This document shows positions 10,829 through 24,062 of a stretch of 64,000 bases of DNA, piece after piece; the stretch's first letter is position 1; the number at the start of each line of letters is the position of its first letter. The DNA comes from Lycocorax pyrrhopterus obiensis (Eukaryota > Chordata > Aves > Passeriformes > Paradisaeidae): positions 5,815,969-5,879,968 of the forward strand of contig JACSVZ010000024.1 of assembly GCA_014706295.1 (NCBI GenBank), written 5' to 3'. The notes below the pieces were generated by a model, which made no database searches, was not told the DNA's origin, and was given only the letters and a program-made list of their open reading frames with translations. Made by a program: the position numbers and the translations under genes.

Positions 10829-11226
10829 CCCAAAGGATCCCAGAGATGTGCTTTATGGCACGGGATTAGTCACAAGGGTCTACCCTGAGTTAAAGAAGGG
10901 TATTCCCAGATCGGGAATTCCAGGCAGATCCATGGAGCAGCATCCCAAAGTTTCCCTTTGCTTTTAGACCTGTGGCTGTCAGGCTGAGGGGAAAAGGAGA
11001 TTGTTTGGAGCCCTTGCTGCTGGGCCACTCCAGCTTCTCCTGGAAAGCAATTCCCAGCCTTTCCCTGCCCTTGCAGCCAAGTTAGCTCACAATATTGCTA
11101 ACAAATTGATTTCATTAAAGAGCAAAGAGAAGAAATTGTCCAGCTCCAGTTTGTAGCTGCTTTTCCATTCCTACTTGGTGATTCTTTCGCCCCATATCTG
11201 AGGAAGTTCAAATCATTCTTTTCCAG

Positions 11227-11356
11227 GCGTTTCTGGCTGAATTGGAACAGAATTCTGGGAAGATCCAGAAGGTAAAGGAAGCCCTTTCTGGCTTGCTGGA
11301 GAAATATCCAGATTCTCCAGAAGCAGCGAACTGGAAGAAGATGCAGGAAGACCTGA
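11227..11356 (+). CDS. MACF1: MACF1 exon, spectrin repeat (43 codons + 1 nt)
   Basis: It reads AFLAELEQNSGKIQKVKEAL to KKMQEDL plus one base of an Asn codon. The acceptor is TTTTCCAG and the donor GTAAGT (the perfect consensus). It ends in phase 1. Confidence 0.94.
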
Positions 11357-12169
11357 GTAAGTGCCTGAAGCACTTAATGAGGCTTCTGTCTGTAAACATC
11401 ACGTTAGACGTGGTTCGGGAGTGTGGGGCGATCCCAAAGTCACGCTAGAGCAGAGTCACTTCTAATTAAAATTCAGTAAATAGCAAACCTGTCTCCGAGC
11501 TGTCTGGTGTGGAAGGTGTTCCTGAGATGAGCCCTGTCGTGATTAATGAAATCTCTGTGATGGATGTGGATTTTGAAGACTTTGCCTCCTTAAATTGCTC
11601 CTTAAAAAAATAAAAAAGCGGGGGGGGGGAAATGTGTTAGAGGCACGGGTTGATTATTTTGATTAAAAGCTTCACTGCTTGATATAAAATTCTAGTCATT
11701 AGTGAGGCTATCCTAGGTAATTAAGTGTTGACTAAACAAGGCTGCGTGTTCAAAAGGAAGCCCAGAGATTCTCTTCTTTGAAATAGCAGGAGCGTGTTGA
11801 CGGAGTTCTCCGTCCGGGAGATCTGAGTGTGCTGTGTGAGGACGGGTACCCATGGGAGTATCCTCATTTTTCGGGCCAGGGATGTGAGATGGCTCACCCA
11901 AGGTCAGAGCAGCTCATGGCAGTAGTGACTAGAGCACAGAAATCCTGCTTGCAAGGTTTTTTTTTTTCCTAGGAGCTTCCGGACCACGTAGCCACTAGAT
12001 TTGGGTAACGGCTTAGTAGATGGAGAGTGGATAGAGCCACGCTAGTTTGATTGGAAAACAGAGGAGATTTCCCCTTGGGAGAACCGTGGGGAGGGGAAAA
12101 CAACCTTGGTGATGGCGGGGTGGGCAGGCCAGGAGCTTGATCACAGCCAACAGAGGTGTGGTGCTTCAG
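11357..12169. other. MACF1: intron with an AT-rich block
   Basis: 0.8 kb. The part from about 11455 to 11740 is AT-rich with homeobox-like TAAT elements. A CTTTTTTCCTAG-like acceptor at about 11973 has no usable open exon after it. Confidence 0.55.
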
Positions 12170-12369
12170 ATTGCAGGTGGGAGAGGGCCAGCCAGGCCAC
12201 GGCGGCGCGGCAGCAGAAGCTGGAGGAGTCGGCGACCCAGCTGGCCACGTTCCAGGCGGCCGAGGCCCAGCTGCGGCCCTGGCTCATGGAGAAGGAGCTG
12301 ATGATGAGCGTGCTGGGCCCCCTCTCCATCGACCCCAACATGCTGAACGCTCAGAAGCAGCAGGTCCAG
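12170..12369 (+). CDS. MACF1: MACF1 exon, spectrin repeat (67 codons)
   Basis: It begins after TGCTTCAG and completes Asn: [20 protein letters not shown] to NAQKQQVQ. A second AG eight bases downstream was rejected because it breaks the frame. The block [20 protein letters not shown] is nearly invariant in MACF1. The donor is GTGAGA. Confidence 0.94.
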
Positions 12370-13053
12370 GTGAGAGGGGTTTGTGTCTTCATGTTGGGCT
12401 CAGGGTGGAGGAGAGCGGCTCGCCCAGAGCGGCGTGGAAGGTCTGCTTGCCTTGTGAGCGCTCTGGCGTGCCGTGAGTGTTCAGAGACCTCGTGGCTCCT
12501 CTTCCAAGTCCTCCAAACCCCGCTGAGCCCAGACTGCTGTGAGTAAGTTGAAAAGGGTGCAGTGCTCAGCTCCCTTCCCGCACTGCATTGACTCACCAGT
12601 GAATCACTTGGCCCCTCCTGGAGAGAGAAATTGCTTTAAACAAGGCCCGCGCTGACACTCTGCAGGACTTGCAAACGCTGCCCCTCTGCCTGCCAGCCTG
12701 GCCCTTCCATTCCTCCTGCTTCCAAATCCTAACATGGCTGTAACCAGCCACATCACGGAGCAAAAAAAGCCCCAGTGGAGATAATTGGATTTCCATCTCA
12801 TCTAAGTGGTTTGTGCTACATTATGAGACAAATAAGAGAGAGAGAGAGCGAGGTCCTGGAGTCACAGACCCCTCCCAGCTTTTTAACTTCCAGTAAATCC
12901 TGGGCCACCCGGCCCAACTGCTGTCCCACCCCAGGGCCTGTTCCTGCTGATTCCATGGGCTGGATAAAGCCCCTGGAGGTCTGCTTTGTTTTGACCGTGT
13001 GTACTCGGAGCTGTCAGTTTTATGCAAACATTTTCGTGTTGTTTCTGTTCCAG

Positions 13054-13549
13054 TTTATGCTGAAGGAATTCGAAGCTCGCCGACAGCAGCACGAGCAGCT
13101 CAACCAGGCAGCTCAGAGCATCCTGACTGGCCCTGGAGATGTTTCTCCATCCACCAGCCAGGTGCGGGATGAGCTCCAAGGGGTCAACCAGAAATGGTCC
13201 GAGCTCACGGAGCGCCTCAACTCCCGCTCCAGCCAGATCGACCAAGCCATAGTAAAGAGCACCCAGTACCAGGAACTTCTCCAGGGCCTCTCAGAGAAGG
13301 TGAAGGCTGTTGGGCAGCGCCTGAGCAGCCAGTCTGCCATCAGCACCCAGCCTGATGCCGTCAAACAGCAGCTGGAGGAGACCAGTGAGATCCGCTCGGA
13401 CCTGGAGCAGCTGGAGGAGGAGATCTCAGAGGCTCAGACCCTCTGTGATGACCTCTCCGTCCTCATTGGGGAGCAGTACCTCAAAGATGAGCTGAGGAAA
13501 CGTCTGGAGACGGTGGCACTGCCCCTCAAAGGGCTGGAAGATCTGGCAG
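13054..13549 (+). CDS. MACF1: MACF1 exon, about 1.5 spectrin repeats (165 codons + 1 nt)
   Basis: It reads FMLKEFEARRQQHEQLNQAA to LKGLEDLA plus one base. It is strongly conserved with mammals, including SRSSQIDQAIVKSTQYQELL. The acceptor is CTGTTCCAG and the donor GTGAGA. Confidence 0.96.
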
Positions 13550-14135
13550 GTGAGACAGAGAAGTTGCTTAAGAGATGTTGGGGTGTCGAGCTCCACCCCT
13601 GCTCTTTGCCAAAGGGCTTTCCCATCACTGGGTTTATAAAAATAATAGGGGAAGTGCCATTTATCCCTTTTTAGGGTTCTTCCTGGGTGTTTTGTGTGGG
13701 ACCAAGCATGGGGGAGTTCAAACTCCAGGAGTACCTGAGCCTGGAGAGGGAGCAGAGGTGTTTAGCCCCACTGATGTGGCTCTTCACCAAGCAGGGGTAG
13801 CACGTGCTTGGGAAAAAAAAAAACCAGGTTCCTAAATTCAGACTGGGGCATGGAGAAGCCCCAGTGGCCACCCTCTGATCTTGGGATGCATCTTCTGGTC
13901 TCTCAGAGGTTACATTTAGAGACTGGTCCGGAGAGCTGAGACTTCTGCATCATCGCTGCCTCTTACTACTTAAGAAATTTATGAATCAGTGGGCAAAAAG
14001 GGCTGGTGATGCAATGGAAAGCTCCTTCCTGTTAATCAAAACACAGTTGGTGCATCTGAGATGATTTTAAATAATTGCACTTCGCTTATTTGATTTGAGC
14101 TTAATTGTCGCCTTCTAATCTCATTCCCGTCCCAG

Positions 14136-15607
14136 CCGACCGGATGAACCGACTGCAGACTGCGCTCGCGAGTTCCCAGCAGTTCCAGCACATGTTTGAT
14201 GAACTCAGGACCTGGCTGGATGACAAAAGGTGCCAGCAAGCCCAGAGCCAACCGGTTTCTGCTAAACTGGAGAGGCTGCAGAGCCAAATCCAGGAGCAAG
14301 AAGAGTTCCAGAAGAGCCTCAACCAACACAGCGGCTCCTACGAGATGATTGTGGCCGAGGGAGAATCTTTGCTGCTCTCCGTCCAGCCTGGGGAGGAGAA
14401 GACCACTCTGCAGAACCAGCTGGTCAGCCTGAAAACACACTGGGAGGAGCTCAGCAAGCAGGCTGCCGACAGGCACTCCAAGCTCAAGGACTGCTTGCAG
14501 AAGGCCCAGAAGTACCAGCGGCACGCGGAGGATCTCCTGCCCTGGGTGGAGGACTGCAAGGCGAGGATGGCAGAGCTGGAGGTAACCCTGGATCCAGTGC
14601 AGCTGGAGGCCACTCTTCTGAGGTCAAAGGCCATGCTGAGTGACGTGGAGAAGCGCCGGTCCCTGCTGGAGATGCTCAACAGCGCTGCCGACATCCTGAT
14701 CGACGCTTCCCAAACGGACGAGGACGACATCCGGGATGAGAAGGCCGGCATCAACCAGAAGATGGATGCCATCACGGAAGAGCTGCAAACCAAGACTGGC
14801 TCCATTGAAGAAATGTCCCAGAGGCTCAAGGAGTTCCAGGAGAGCTTCAAGAACATCGAGAAGAAGCTGGAAGGGGCGAAGCACCAGCTGGAGATCTACG
14901 ATGCCCTGGGGCCGCAAGCCTGCAGCAACAAGAATTTGGAGAAGCTCAGGGCACAGCAGGAGGTGCTGCAGGCCCTGGAGCCACAAGTGGATTATCTGAA
15001 AAACCTCACTCAGGGTCTGGTAGAAGATGCTCCAGACGGATCCGACTGCTCCCAGCTCCTAAGCCAGGCTGAGGTGGCTCAGCAGGACTTCAAGGCTGTG
15101 AAGCAGAAAGTCAACGATTGCTGTGCGCTCATGGAAAACAAGCTGGAAGGGATCGGCCAGTTCAACAGCAGGGTCAGGGAGATGTTCTCCCAACTGGCGG
15201 ACCTGGACGATGAGCTGGACAGCATGGGCCCCATCGGGAGGGACTCCGACAGCCTCCAGTCCCAGGCCGAGGACGTGCGCGCCTTCCTGGGCAAGCTCCA
15301 CCGGCTGAGATCCGACATCGAATCCTCCGAGAGCGAGTGCAAGAAGATGCTGGAGGACGAGGGCAGCCCCGACTTGCTGGGGCTGAAGCGGGAGCTGGAG
15401 ACGCTGAGCAAGCAGTGCAGCAAGCTGACGGAGAGGGGCAAGAACCGGCAGGAGCAGGTGGAGACGACGCTGTCCCGCGTCGAGGACTTCTACAGCCGCC
15501 TGAAGGAGCTGAGCCACATGACCACGGCGGCCGAGGAGAACGAGGCCTTGCAGTGGGTGGTGGGGACGGAGGTGGAAACCATCAACCAGCAGCTGGCGGA
15601 CTTCAAG
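14136..15607 (+). CDS. MACF1: MACF1 large exon, four to five spectrin repeats (491 codons)
   Basis: This 1,472-nt intronless block runs from ADRMNRLQTALASSQQF to INQQLADFK. It carries several spectrin repeats with their Trp/Asp signatures (RTWLDDK, LLPWVEDCKA) and is highly conserved. The acceptor is CGTCCCAG and the donor GTCAGT. It starts in phase 1 and ends in phase 0. The long isoform then splices 18.6 kb downstream to 34206. Confidence 0.97.
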
Positions 15608-17584
15608 GTCAGTTTGATTCCGTGATGGTTTTGGTTTGGTTTTTTTTTTAAAGCGGTGTTTGGGCGCTTGAAGGTTGTTGTGGTTTTTTTGTGGGCTTCA
15701 AGCCATGGCGTCTTCGTTGTTTGTTGCTGTGATGTGAGTGGGTTTGCACTGAAATATCCCTGCTCTGGAGGGTGTGAAATCCTGCTGGTGGACTTGATAG
15801 TCTGTGGTGTAAAGGTGTGGAAAGATTTTGGGATTGGGCAGGAAAATCCCTGTTCTCCTGGCGATGTGTGATGTTGGTGTGCCAGCACCTCGTGGGCTGG
15901 TAGAGGTGGGTGGCATTTCGATTTTGGGGGAGGAAAGGAGGGGTTTGAGTCCACCTGAGCTGTGAATTTGAGAGCCTAGCCCAGATCAGATCATCCTGCA
16001 GGTCTGGCTCTGCCTGGCCCCCCATTCCTGCTTGCCGTTCGCTCCATCTGGGTCACGTGTTGCGTCCACTTTGGGATCCTTGGGCACAGAAAGAGCCACG
16101 GATAAACTGTGAGACAAGGAGGGCGCCCAGGGAATAAAACCAAGGTGAAGTTTTATGTGGGCTGTTCACATTTCCAGCAAGGAGCTGATGGAGACCATCA
16201 AGGCTTGAGAGAGGGGAGAGTGTGAGCGTGTTTGATGTATTTCCATGCAGTATTATGGTGCTGGGTCATGCTGTTACACTACATTAATTACATTAATATG
16301 GCTCAGAAGTTCTCTTGCTGTGAAACTTCTATTCCTGATGTGCTCAGGAGCTGATGATTGGGCTGATTTACATCTGGCTGCTCGTTTCCTGGTGTTAATG
16401 GGGGGGCGGGAGGGAGAGGCAGTTTTACAGCCATTTACTTTTCATCTCATGGCTAATTGATCCCGTTCCACCACTCGAGCAGCTCTGTGAAACCTTCACC
16501 AGGACAGGGTGTTTCTGGTTTTGGGGGTTGCCTATCCAAAAAAAAACCCTGGAATTGTATTTATGGGACAAACTCAACCTCACCTGATTGGTGTTGCTTC
16601 TGTTGGGCAGTTTGCTTTGAGCAAAGATGGGAAGGATTTAAATTCATCACTAAACAGCACGGAGTCACTTGGAACAAATATATCCAGAAAGGAGTTTTTA
16701 GTCCTTAAAATCAGTGAACCTTTCCTGCAGAGCAAGGGATTATTCCCGGCTGAGCAGCTCTCATTAGGAACAATGACAAAACCCAGACCGGGCAGGAGCA
16801 GCTTAACCCGCCGTGGGCTTTGCACATGGTCCACAGCTCAGTGACCTTGAGGATGACCCTTCAAGGCATGGGTGACCCGAGCCGAGGGGGTTTGGGGGCC
16901 TGAGGTGTCCTTACCAGGAGTCATTCGTTGGCCATCGAGGCCACGCGGTGCAGCCGGGGCCTCTGTGGGCGGGAAAGTGAAAGTTGCAGCAGTGGTGGGA
17001 AGGTTTTGGCTGGGAATGAGATGGGGGAGAAGCACGAGGGGTGGATGGAGCAATCGTGGTTACAGCGGCGTTCCTCCATTCCTTCATTCCTCCTTTCCCC
17101 CTTTCCTTCATTCCTCTCCTCCATTCCTGCCGTGCACGGTTCATCCTGGGAGCGGGGAGGATTTTTGCACAAATCCTAAATGTTGCAGAGCTGATCTTGG
17201 CAAAGCTTCGCCTCCTGGTCCTCTCTTAAGAGAAATACAATCCCAGATCCTGATCTGCACGTGGAAGGGCATCAGCAGGGCCTGGAGGGAGAGCTGTGGA
17301 AAAGCCTGGCTCGTGCTCTGTGGGGAGCTCAGGGGGCTTCTCTTGGTTGCGCCAGGCTTTTGTTTCCCAATAAATTCTCTCTCTGAGACAGTATCACAAC
17401 TCTTGCCCTCCTTGGATTGCAAACCAGGGGCGTGCCCGGAGTGCCCTGGTGGAGCAGAGGAGCTCCTCATGCTGGCAGCGCTCCGGGGGGAGGATGGGGT
17501 GACGGATGGGGTGACGGACGGGGTGACGGGGGCTCTCCGGGAGCGGTCGCGCTCTGTCTGTCCAGAAGGCTCAAATGCAGGCAG

Positions 17585-17650
17585 ATATTATGTCTTAAGG
17601 CATTAATTTTAATGAACATCTGTGTAAATGAGATGCAAATTAGGCATGGC
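17585..17650. promoter_or_regulatory. AT-rich block with an octamer motif, possible enhancer
   Basis: An AT-rich island in GC-rich intron. It has CATTAATTTTAATGAAC (homeodomain-like TAAT sites) and a perfect POU octamer ATGCAAAT at 17633-17640. The regulatory role is inferred only from the motifs. Confidence 0.35.
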
Positions 17651-19416
17651 CCCGGGGCTCCAGGCAAGTTGCCAATGGAGCCCTGACAAAGGTGGGCACT
17701 TCTGGACTCATTGTGTCCAGATTTTAATAAAGAAGATCCATTGAAGGCTCTGGTGGAGGCTGGGAATGGGTGACTTTGGAAGCAGCTTATGTTCGAAGTT
17801 TCCCATGTATTTTTCTTTTCCCTCAAACTTGCCCCAAAAGGCCACAGCCTCCTTAACTTTTGGAAAACTGCCATCCGTGCATTTCCTCTCTCCCCCCCCA
17901 GCCCCTTTCCCAGGTCACAGAGGGACTAATCCTGGCTTTGGGATGGATGAGCCCTCTCCCGCTGTAAGTTTTCCTCCTGGCCGGGTTCCTCCGAGGCGGG
18001 AGGCTGGGAAGCAGCTGTCGGATCGTGCTCAGGGGGAAGCTTTGTGTGCAGGAGGGGTTTCGGTTCAGCGAGCGGATGCGATTTTGGGGATGGATCCTCA
18101 CCAGCTTCCACGGCCGTCAGGAGCCAGGACACAACGCTCCAGGGTGGAGCTGGAGTTCAGGGAGTGCAGGAAATCCAGTCAGGGTTGTAAGAAAACCATC
18201 TGGAGGAGACTTTAAGGGGTCATCGAATTCAGCCCTGAGTTTTCTGGTGAGATCAAGTGCAGCTGAAAGGCATTTCTGTGGTTTGGAGCCTGTGCTTATA
18301 TGGACATCCCGATGGATCGCTCCGGATCCAGCTGTGCCACAGGAGAAATAACATGGGTTTAGCTCATGTTGAGCTGTCAGAGCAAAGGAACCTCGTCTTT
18401 AACTCCTGATCTCCAGCAGGAGTTCAACCCAAGTGGCTCTCATTCCATTGCTGCCTTTCTGAGGAGCCCCTTTTTTGTATAAAAAGGAGCTAAAAGTTGG
18501 GAGAATCTTTGCGCTGAGCTTCACACGGCCAAGTTGGGCTCTTCAGCACAAGGGACAAGTGCCGAGCACCAGCAAGAGCTGCTTGTAGGAGTTTCCAGGC
18601 TGGGGCACTTCTTCCCCCTCCAGTGTCTCTGCTGTCAGCTCAGGTTTCTCAAAGCTTACGCTGATATTAAATTTTAATGACTGGAATCAAATGAGCTACA
18701 GTTGAGATGTTGCTAAACATAACAAGCCCTGTGGATTCAGTTTGGCAAACAGCAGAATTCCCCAGGGAAGTGATTCCCCAGGTACAGACAAGATGGGGGG
18801 GGGGTCACTCACATGAAGCCATAGGGGGTTTCTCCATTGCTTTGTCTCCAGCATCAGCAACCCCTGATCAGCTGGAAAACCCCGAGTGAGAACCCTTCAC
18901 CCCAAAAATCGTGAAACTCATGGGACAAAGCTTGTGCTGCTCAGTGCGAGCGGCTCATCCTCCTTCACATGCTGAAGAAGCAGAGGTGTGAGGTTTGCTG
19001 GCTGGGAGCAGAGGTGCCAGAAAGCCCCAGGCGTGGGCTCGTCCTGTCTGGCCAGAGAGCACCCATCAGCCTGGGCCACGGAGCTGATGGAGTCAAATTC
19101 CTGGGTGTTTTGGGGGAGACATCTGTGCTGGGCTAGCTTGGCCTCCTGGCTGAGCAAGCTTAAGCCTGGCTTTTGTTTATCTTTTACACGGTGGGTTTTG
19201 AACTTGGGTTTCAAAGCGTGGCTTGCGCTTGGCCTTGGCAGTTCTGAGCTGGGACCCTCTTTGATTCACGGTTTTTGGACAAATTCTTAACACTGCTACG
19301 TTTCACCTGCGAGGCAGAGCGTTAACGCTCAGCCCTGGGTCAGATGTGCTGGCAGGGATTTTTGGGCTCTCTGCCATACAGTGCTCAGGAGTGAAGGATC
19401 CTGGTGCCTCCCCAGT

Positions 19417-19566
19417 CATGGATTCGTGGAATGGTTTGGGTGAGAAGGAGCAGGGACGCCTTCCTCTAGACCAGGGTGCTCCAAGCCCGGTCCAACCTGT
19501 CCTTGGACACTTCCAGGGATCCAGGGGCAGCCACGGCTTCTCTGGGCATTTACTCCAGCGAAGAAT
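19417..19566 (-). mobile_element. CR1 LINE 3' fragment
   Basis: ATTCGTGGAATGGTTTGGGT is followed, after a deletion, by CTCTAGACCAGGGTGCTCC, TGGACACTTCCAGGGAT and TCTCTGGGCA, all in CR1 order. Confidence 0.85.
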
Positions 19567-21037
19567 CTCAGCTGCATCGTGCCAGGGTGCTGTGCTTTGC
19601 TGGGGCCGCTTTATCCCCGTGAGGAAGATGAGAGCAGGACCACCCCTGCGTTCCCCCTGAGCTGCGCTCAGCAGCCAGAAGGGATTTCTGCAAGGATGCG
19701 GAGCGCAAGGATCTGCAAGGGATTTCTGCAAGGATCCATTCCCCCAAAATGAAACCCGAGGAAAAAAGCATCGACCTCGACGTAACCGAAGGGTCGCCGT
19801 CACACTGGGTGGGTGCAGGTGCAGTTGGCTGGCGGGGGGGACACCTGGTGACGTGTCCGTGCCTGGCTGGACGCCGTGGGCTGGTGGCTCCCGCTGTCAC
19901 CACAGCTGAGCTCTGCGGCGCTGGGGCACGGCACAGGAATGTGGCGAGCCAGGACCTGCCGCAGCTGGCACAGCCACGCTGTTTATCCGCGATCTCTCGC
20001 CTCGCAGAGTTAATTAAACCCCATCCTGGAGAGGAGGGAGGAGCAAGAAGGGGTCTCCCGTGTCCAGCCTTGGGTGGGTGATGGCTTTGCCAAGGCGGTG
20101 GAGGGAAGGGATGGGATTTCGGGCTCCTGCCTCTCCTCCTGGCATTTTTGGGGAGGTTTTTTTTGAAACTGGAGTTGCTCAATGCGGTGAACTCTGGCGC
20201 TGCTGTGTCACACCAATAAAGGTTTAACGCTGGGTGATGAAGAGGGGGGAGGGAGAATCCCTAGACAGCAATAACCGAAGCCTCAGTTTTATTTTGGAGC
20301 AGGTCAGGGCGGCCAGGGCCCGCGCAGCCGTTGTGCCTCCAGCACCCTCTTTGTCTGCTTCAATGATAAAAAAAAAAATCAGGAAAGAAATCCCGGGAGT
20401 GGTGATGCAGTGAGTGAGGCCCAAACCAGAATTACTCATCTGGCCATTCCAGTGCTGCTGCCTGACCCTGCTCCCTGGGAGAAGGCAGCAGTTAGCCAGG
20501 GCTGGGGAGCCCACGCACCCCCCTGTGCCCTCCTTCTGCCCCCCTCCCTGGCTGGGGGATGTCAGCTCCTCTCAGCACTTCATTTATGACTCGTAATTCC
20601 CCCAGCCTTTCCACCAGGGAGCTGAGTCAGAAGTGCCACAGGTGCCCCTGACTGCTGCCTCGTGTCGCTCGGTTTGTCCCAGGTGTCCCTGCCTGAGGGT
20701 GCTGGCTTTGGAGAGGGGGCTGCCACTGATGGGACCTCATCGTGTCCCCTGCATGAGCCACTGATGTCAGAGGCAGGGAGAGATGTGGGGTGGGGACGTG
20801 ACTGCCCAGCATCCTGCACTTTCACCACGGGTATTTTGCAGGAGGTTCAAAGTTTGGGTTTCTCCCCGGACGTTTTGTCTCATTTAGGTTTGCAGCTTGT
20901 GCTCCCCAGCGGTCCCTGGGTGACTTTCCTTTGTAGGGTGATCTCGAGGGTCTTTTCCAGCCTCACTGATTTTGTGGTTTTCTCTCTCCGGGACTGGTGG
21001 CTTCTGCTGCTGCTGCCACTGCAGAACCGCTTTTGAA

Positions 21038-21098
21038 GGTCAGAGAATGGTTTGGGTTGGGAGGGACCTTAAAGATCATCTCATTCCAACCCTCCTAA
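21038..21098 (-). mobile_element. short CR1 3' end
   Basis: AGAGAATGGTTTGGGTTGGG then AGGGACCTTAAAGATCATCT. Only the extreme 3' end is left. Confidence 0.85.
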
Positions 21099-23919
21099 GG
21101 AGGGCAGAGAGGAAAAGCAGCATTTTGGGATTGCTGGGCTGACCTGGAGAGCGGGAGTGACTCCGTGTGCTGGTGGCACAAGGCATTGTCACCAAAGCGT
21201 TGACACTCAAAGCCTTGATTTCTGGAGGCAGCAGGACAGCGATCCTTAGCCAGGACAAGTGGCCACACAGGCGATGCCCGAGCGCCCAGCCCACGCCCCC
21301 GGGGTGGCTTTTTTGGGCACTCCACACCCCACCAAACGGCCAAGCCCCCACAGCTGGGGGTGCCTGGCCGGCAGGTGGGCGAGGGGAGGTGGGTTTCTGA
21401 GAATGGGCTGTGGCAGGCAAGGGACACTCTGCCACTTGCTGTGCCCCAGCCTGGCCGAGGGTATTTTTAACCCTTCTGTGCCCCCGGAGGAATGCGTGCG
21501 GCTCCCGACAGTCGTGGAGTTGGGAGCAGCTGGGTGGGACTGGGCTGGGAGTGGGGACAGGCTGCGTGACGGTGTCTTCTCGCTGAACGCTTTCCAGACC
21601 TACTTAAAGTATCTCTGGCTTGTATTTTCAGCATCAGCAGCACACGCAGAAATGCCTCCTCTCTGACAGCTGTTAAGCTGCCTTAAAGGCACCATCTCCC
21701 CTCGCTGGGGAAGGGGATAATAAACGGGGGGTGATAAGCACGGGCTGTGCTGGGTGACAGGGCTGTCACCGAGCCTGGCTGGGGAGGGTGGCCCAGGAGA
21801 GCGTGGTGGGGCTGGGTGCGTTCCTACCCCGGCGATCTCCTGCCTGCACAAGAGGCACGGGAGCGCGAGCGGCCCCGGCAGCCTCCTCGCTCCTCGGAAG
21901 TAAATTTTAGCGCTGGGGGAGAATTTTTAGCACTGAGGGAAAAGCCCTGGAGCTCCTCCGGCCCGGAGGGAACGCTGCCGGTGTGCTGGTTCGTCAGCAA
22001 GCCACGGGTGGGCTTTGACCTTGACGTGTCAGCAGAGGCACAGGCGCTTCCCCGATCCCGAGAACAAGAGCGAATTAAGCCAAGAGTTGCTGAGATCGAC
22101 CAAATCGTAGCGAGGCTTTTATTTTTTTTCTTTTTTTTTTTCTCCTTTTCTTTTCTTTTCTTGGCCGTGAAACAATCAGGCTGTGGTCAAATGGTGCCTT
22201 TCAGGAGCTGCCGTGGGTCAGCGCTCCAAAAGCCACCCACTTGCAGATGCTTTGGTGACCCTGCCAGGTCTGAGCCAAGGGAGGTGGCCGCAGGAATGTC
22301 CCCTCTCCGGAGCACTCGTTAGCTGGTGGTGATGACACCTCGCAGTGTTTCCAGGAGATACTAAAAATACCGGCTTTGCATAAGACCAGGAGAACTGAGG
22401 ATCCGAGGGAGGAGGAGATGGGAAGCTTTTTGTCTGCAAGGGCTGAGCAGAGGAGGGAAGAAGAGCCTGGTCCCGGCAGGATGCAGCCGTGGAGTTGGGG
22501 GGGGATCCGTGGGGACATTCCCATCACCCACAGCATCCAAGCGAGGATTGGGAAGGGAGGGACTGTGGCCACCGGGGCTGGAGCAAGCAGGGAAGGACTC
22601 AGGCTGGGATTAGTCACTGCAGCCTTTCAGGAACAATTGCCAATTCTCCTGCTGAAGGAGTGGTTTAAATGTCTCCCATCCAGAGGATTCTCGGGATGAT
22701 AACACGCTTACCTCACTTCCTAAAGAGCCTCGGAGCAGTTTATTAATCACCCCATCCCTGCTGTCCCCCTTCGCTCTGGGGAGCAGCTTCTGCGGTTTGC
22801 GGGCAGTGGGATGCCCGGAGAGCCCAGGGTGCTTCGATTTGCAGGGAAACAGAGCAGCTGAGGACAAAAATGGGCATTTCAGCAGCTTTCACCTCCTGGC
22901 CACGCGGGCCCTGGCACGTGGCTCTACCCTTGTCTCTCAGTCCCATCTCAGGTTGCTGCTGGGGCGCTCTGTGCACGAAGATGGGGTTCCATGGGAACGC
23001 TGAACACCGTGGGGCTGCGCCTGAGCACTGCTGCAACACGTGGGCTCCAGGCTTCGTTCGGGAGAATTATTTATACCAACATCTATATTAGCTGCCTTGC
23101 AGGGAAAGCGCTGCGGTGCAGCTCCTGCACTCTTGGAAGAGCAAAATAAATTTAATTATTTTATTTTTTTTACAGCGCTTGCTGTAGCTGTGCGTCCAAA
23201 GTGTGCAGGAGCTTTCTCTGGGAGTTTGGGTTTTCACCTCTTCCTAAAACTTTCCCCGTGGGAAGGTGCAGACCCCCACGGAGCCTGCCGAGGTTTCCTC
23301 CCACAGCCCTGCGGAGGAGAGTCCCGAATTAACAGGCTCCGGGTTCCAAAGGGCTGATTTAAAGATGTGCTGGCTCCCTGCATCCCCGGCAGCTGTAGCC
23401 TTTGAAGAGGGATTGAGTGGTGGCAGAGCCCCGATGCGAGATTGGTTTGAAGTCAGCTGTGAGCCAGAGGGGTGAGGGAGCGCCCAGCGCGGCACAGCGG
23501 GGTGGGAATAGCCCCGGTGCTCCCGCCTGGATCAGGTGCTGGAATGGCAATCACAAAGGTTGGGGAAAAGGGATGAGTGAGGAGGAGAGCAAGAGGGAAA
23601 GAAAGAAACCCCTCTGACCTTCTGAGAAACGCAGCAGAGGCTTTAAAAAACATGAATCCTCTGCTAAAAATCCCAGCGCAGCCTAAAGCGCCGTTTCTAA
23701 GGGAGATTTTTGTGAGTGCTTGATTTGGCTTTGTGCTTTTATTGCAGTGTCTGAGGGAGGGTGAAACGCGCCCTGAGTCCTTCTGTTGGGCTGGAGGCTC
23801 TTGGGGTTATCCACTCTGCCTGGCTTGGACATGGCCCAGTGTCCCAGCCCAGTGGTGTGGCACTCGTGGAGTCAGATGTGGGGGACACAGTGACCCACAC
23901 AAAGTCAGACCCGGGGAAC

Positions 23920-24062
23920 AGACTGCCCAGAGAAGCTGTGGCTGCCCCATCCCTCAAGGCCAGGTTGGAGCAGCCTGGTCTAGTGGAAAGTGTCCACAGC
24001 AGGAGTGGGACAAGATGATTTTATTCTTCTTCCAACACAAACTATTCTATGATTTTACGACG
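23920..24062 (+). mobile_element. CR1 LINE 3' fragment, sense orientation
   Basis: CTGCCCAGAGAAGCTGTGGC, TGCCCCATCCCTCAAGGCCA, GGTCTAGTGGAAAGTGTCC and a terminal CTATTCTATGATTTTACG. This is the usual CR1 3' end read forward. Confidence 0.9.
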
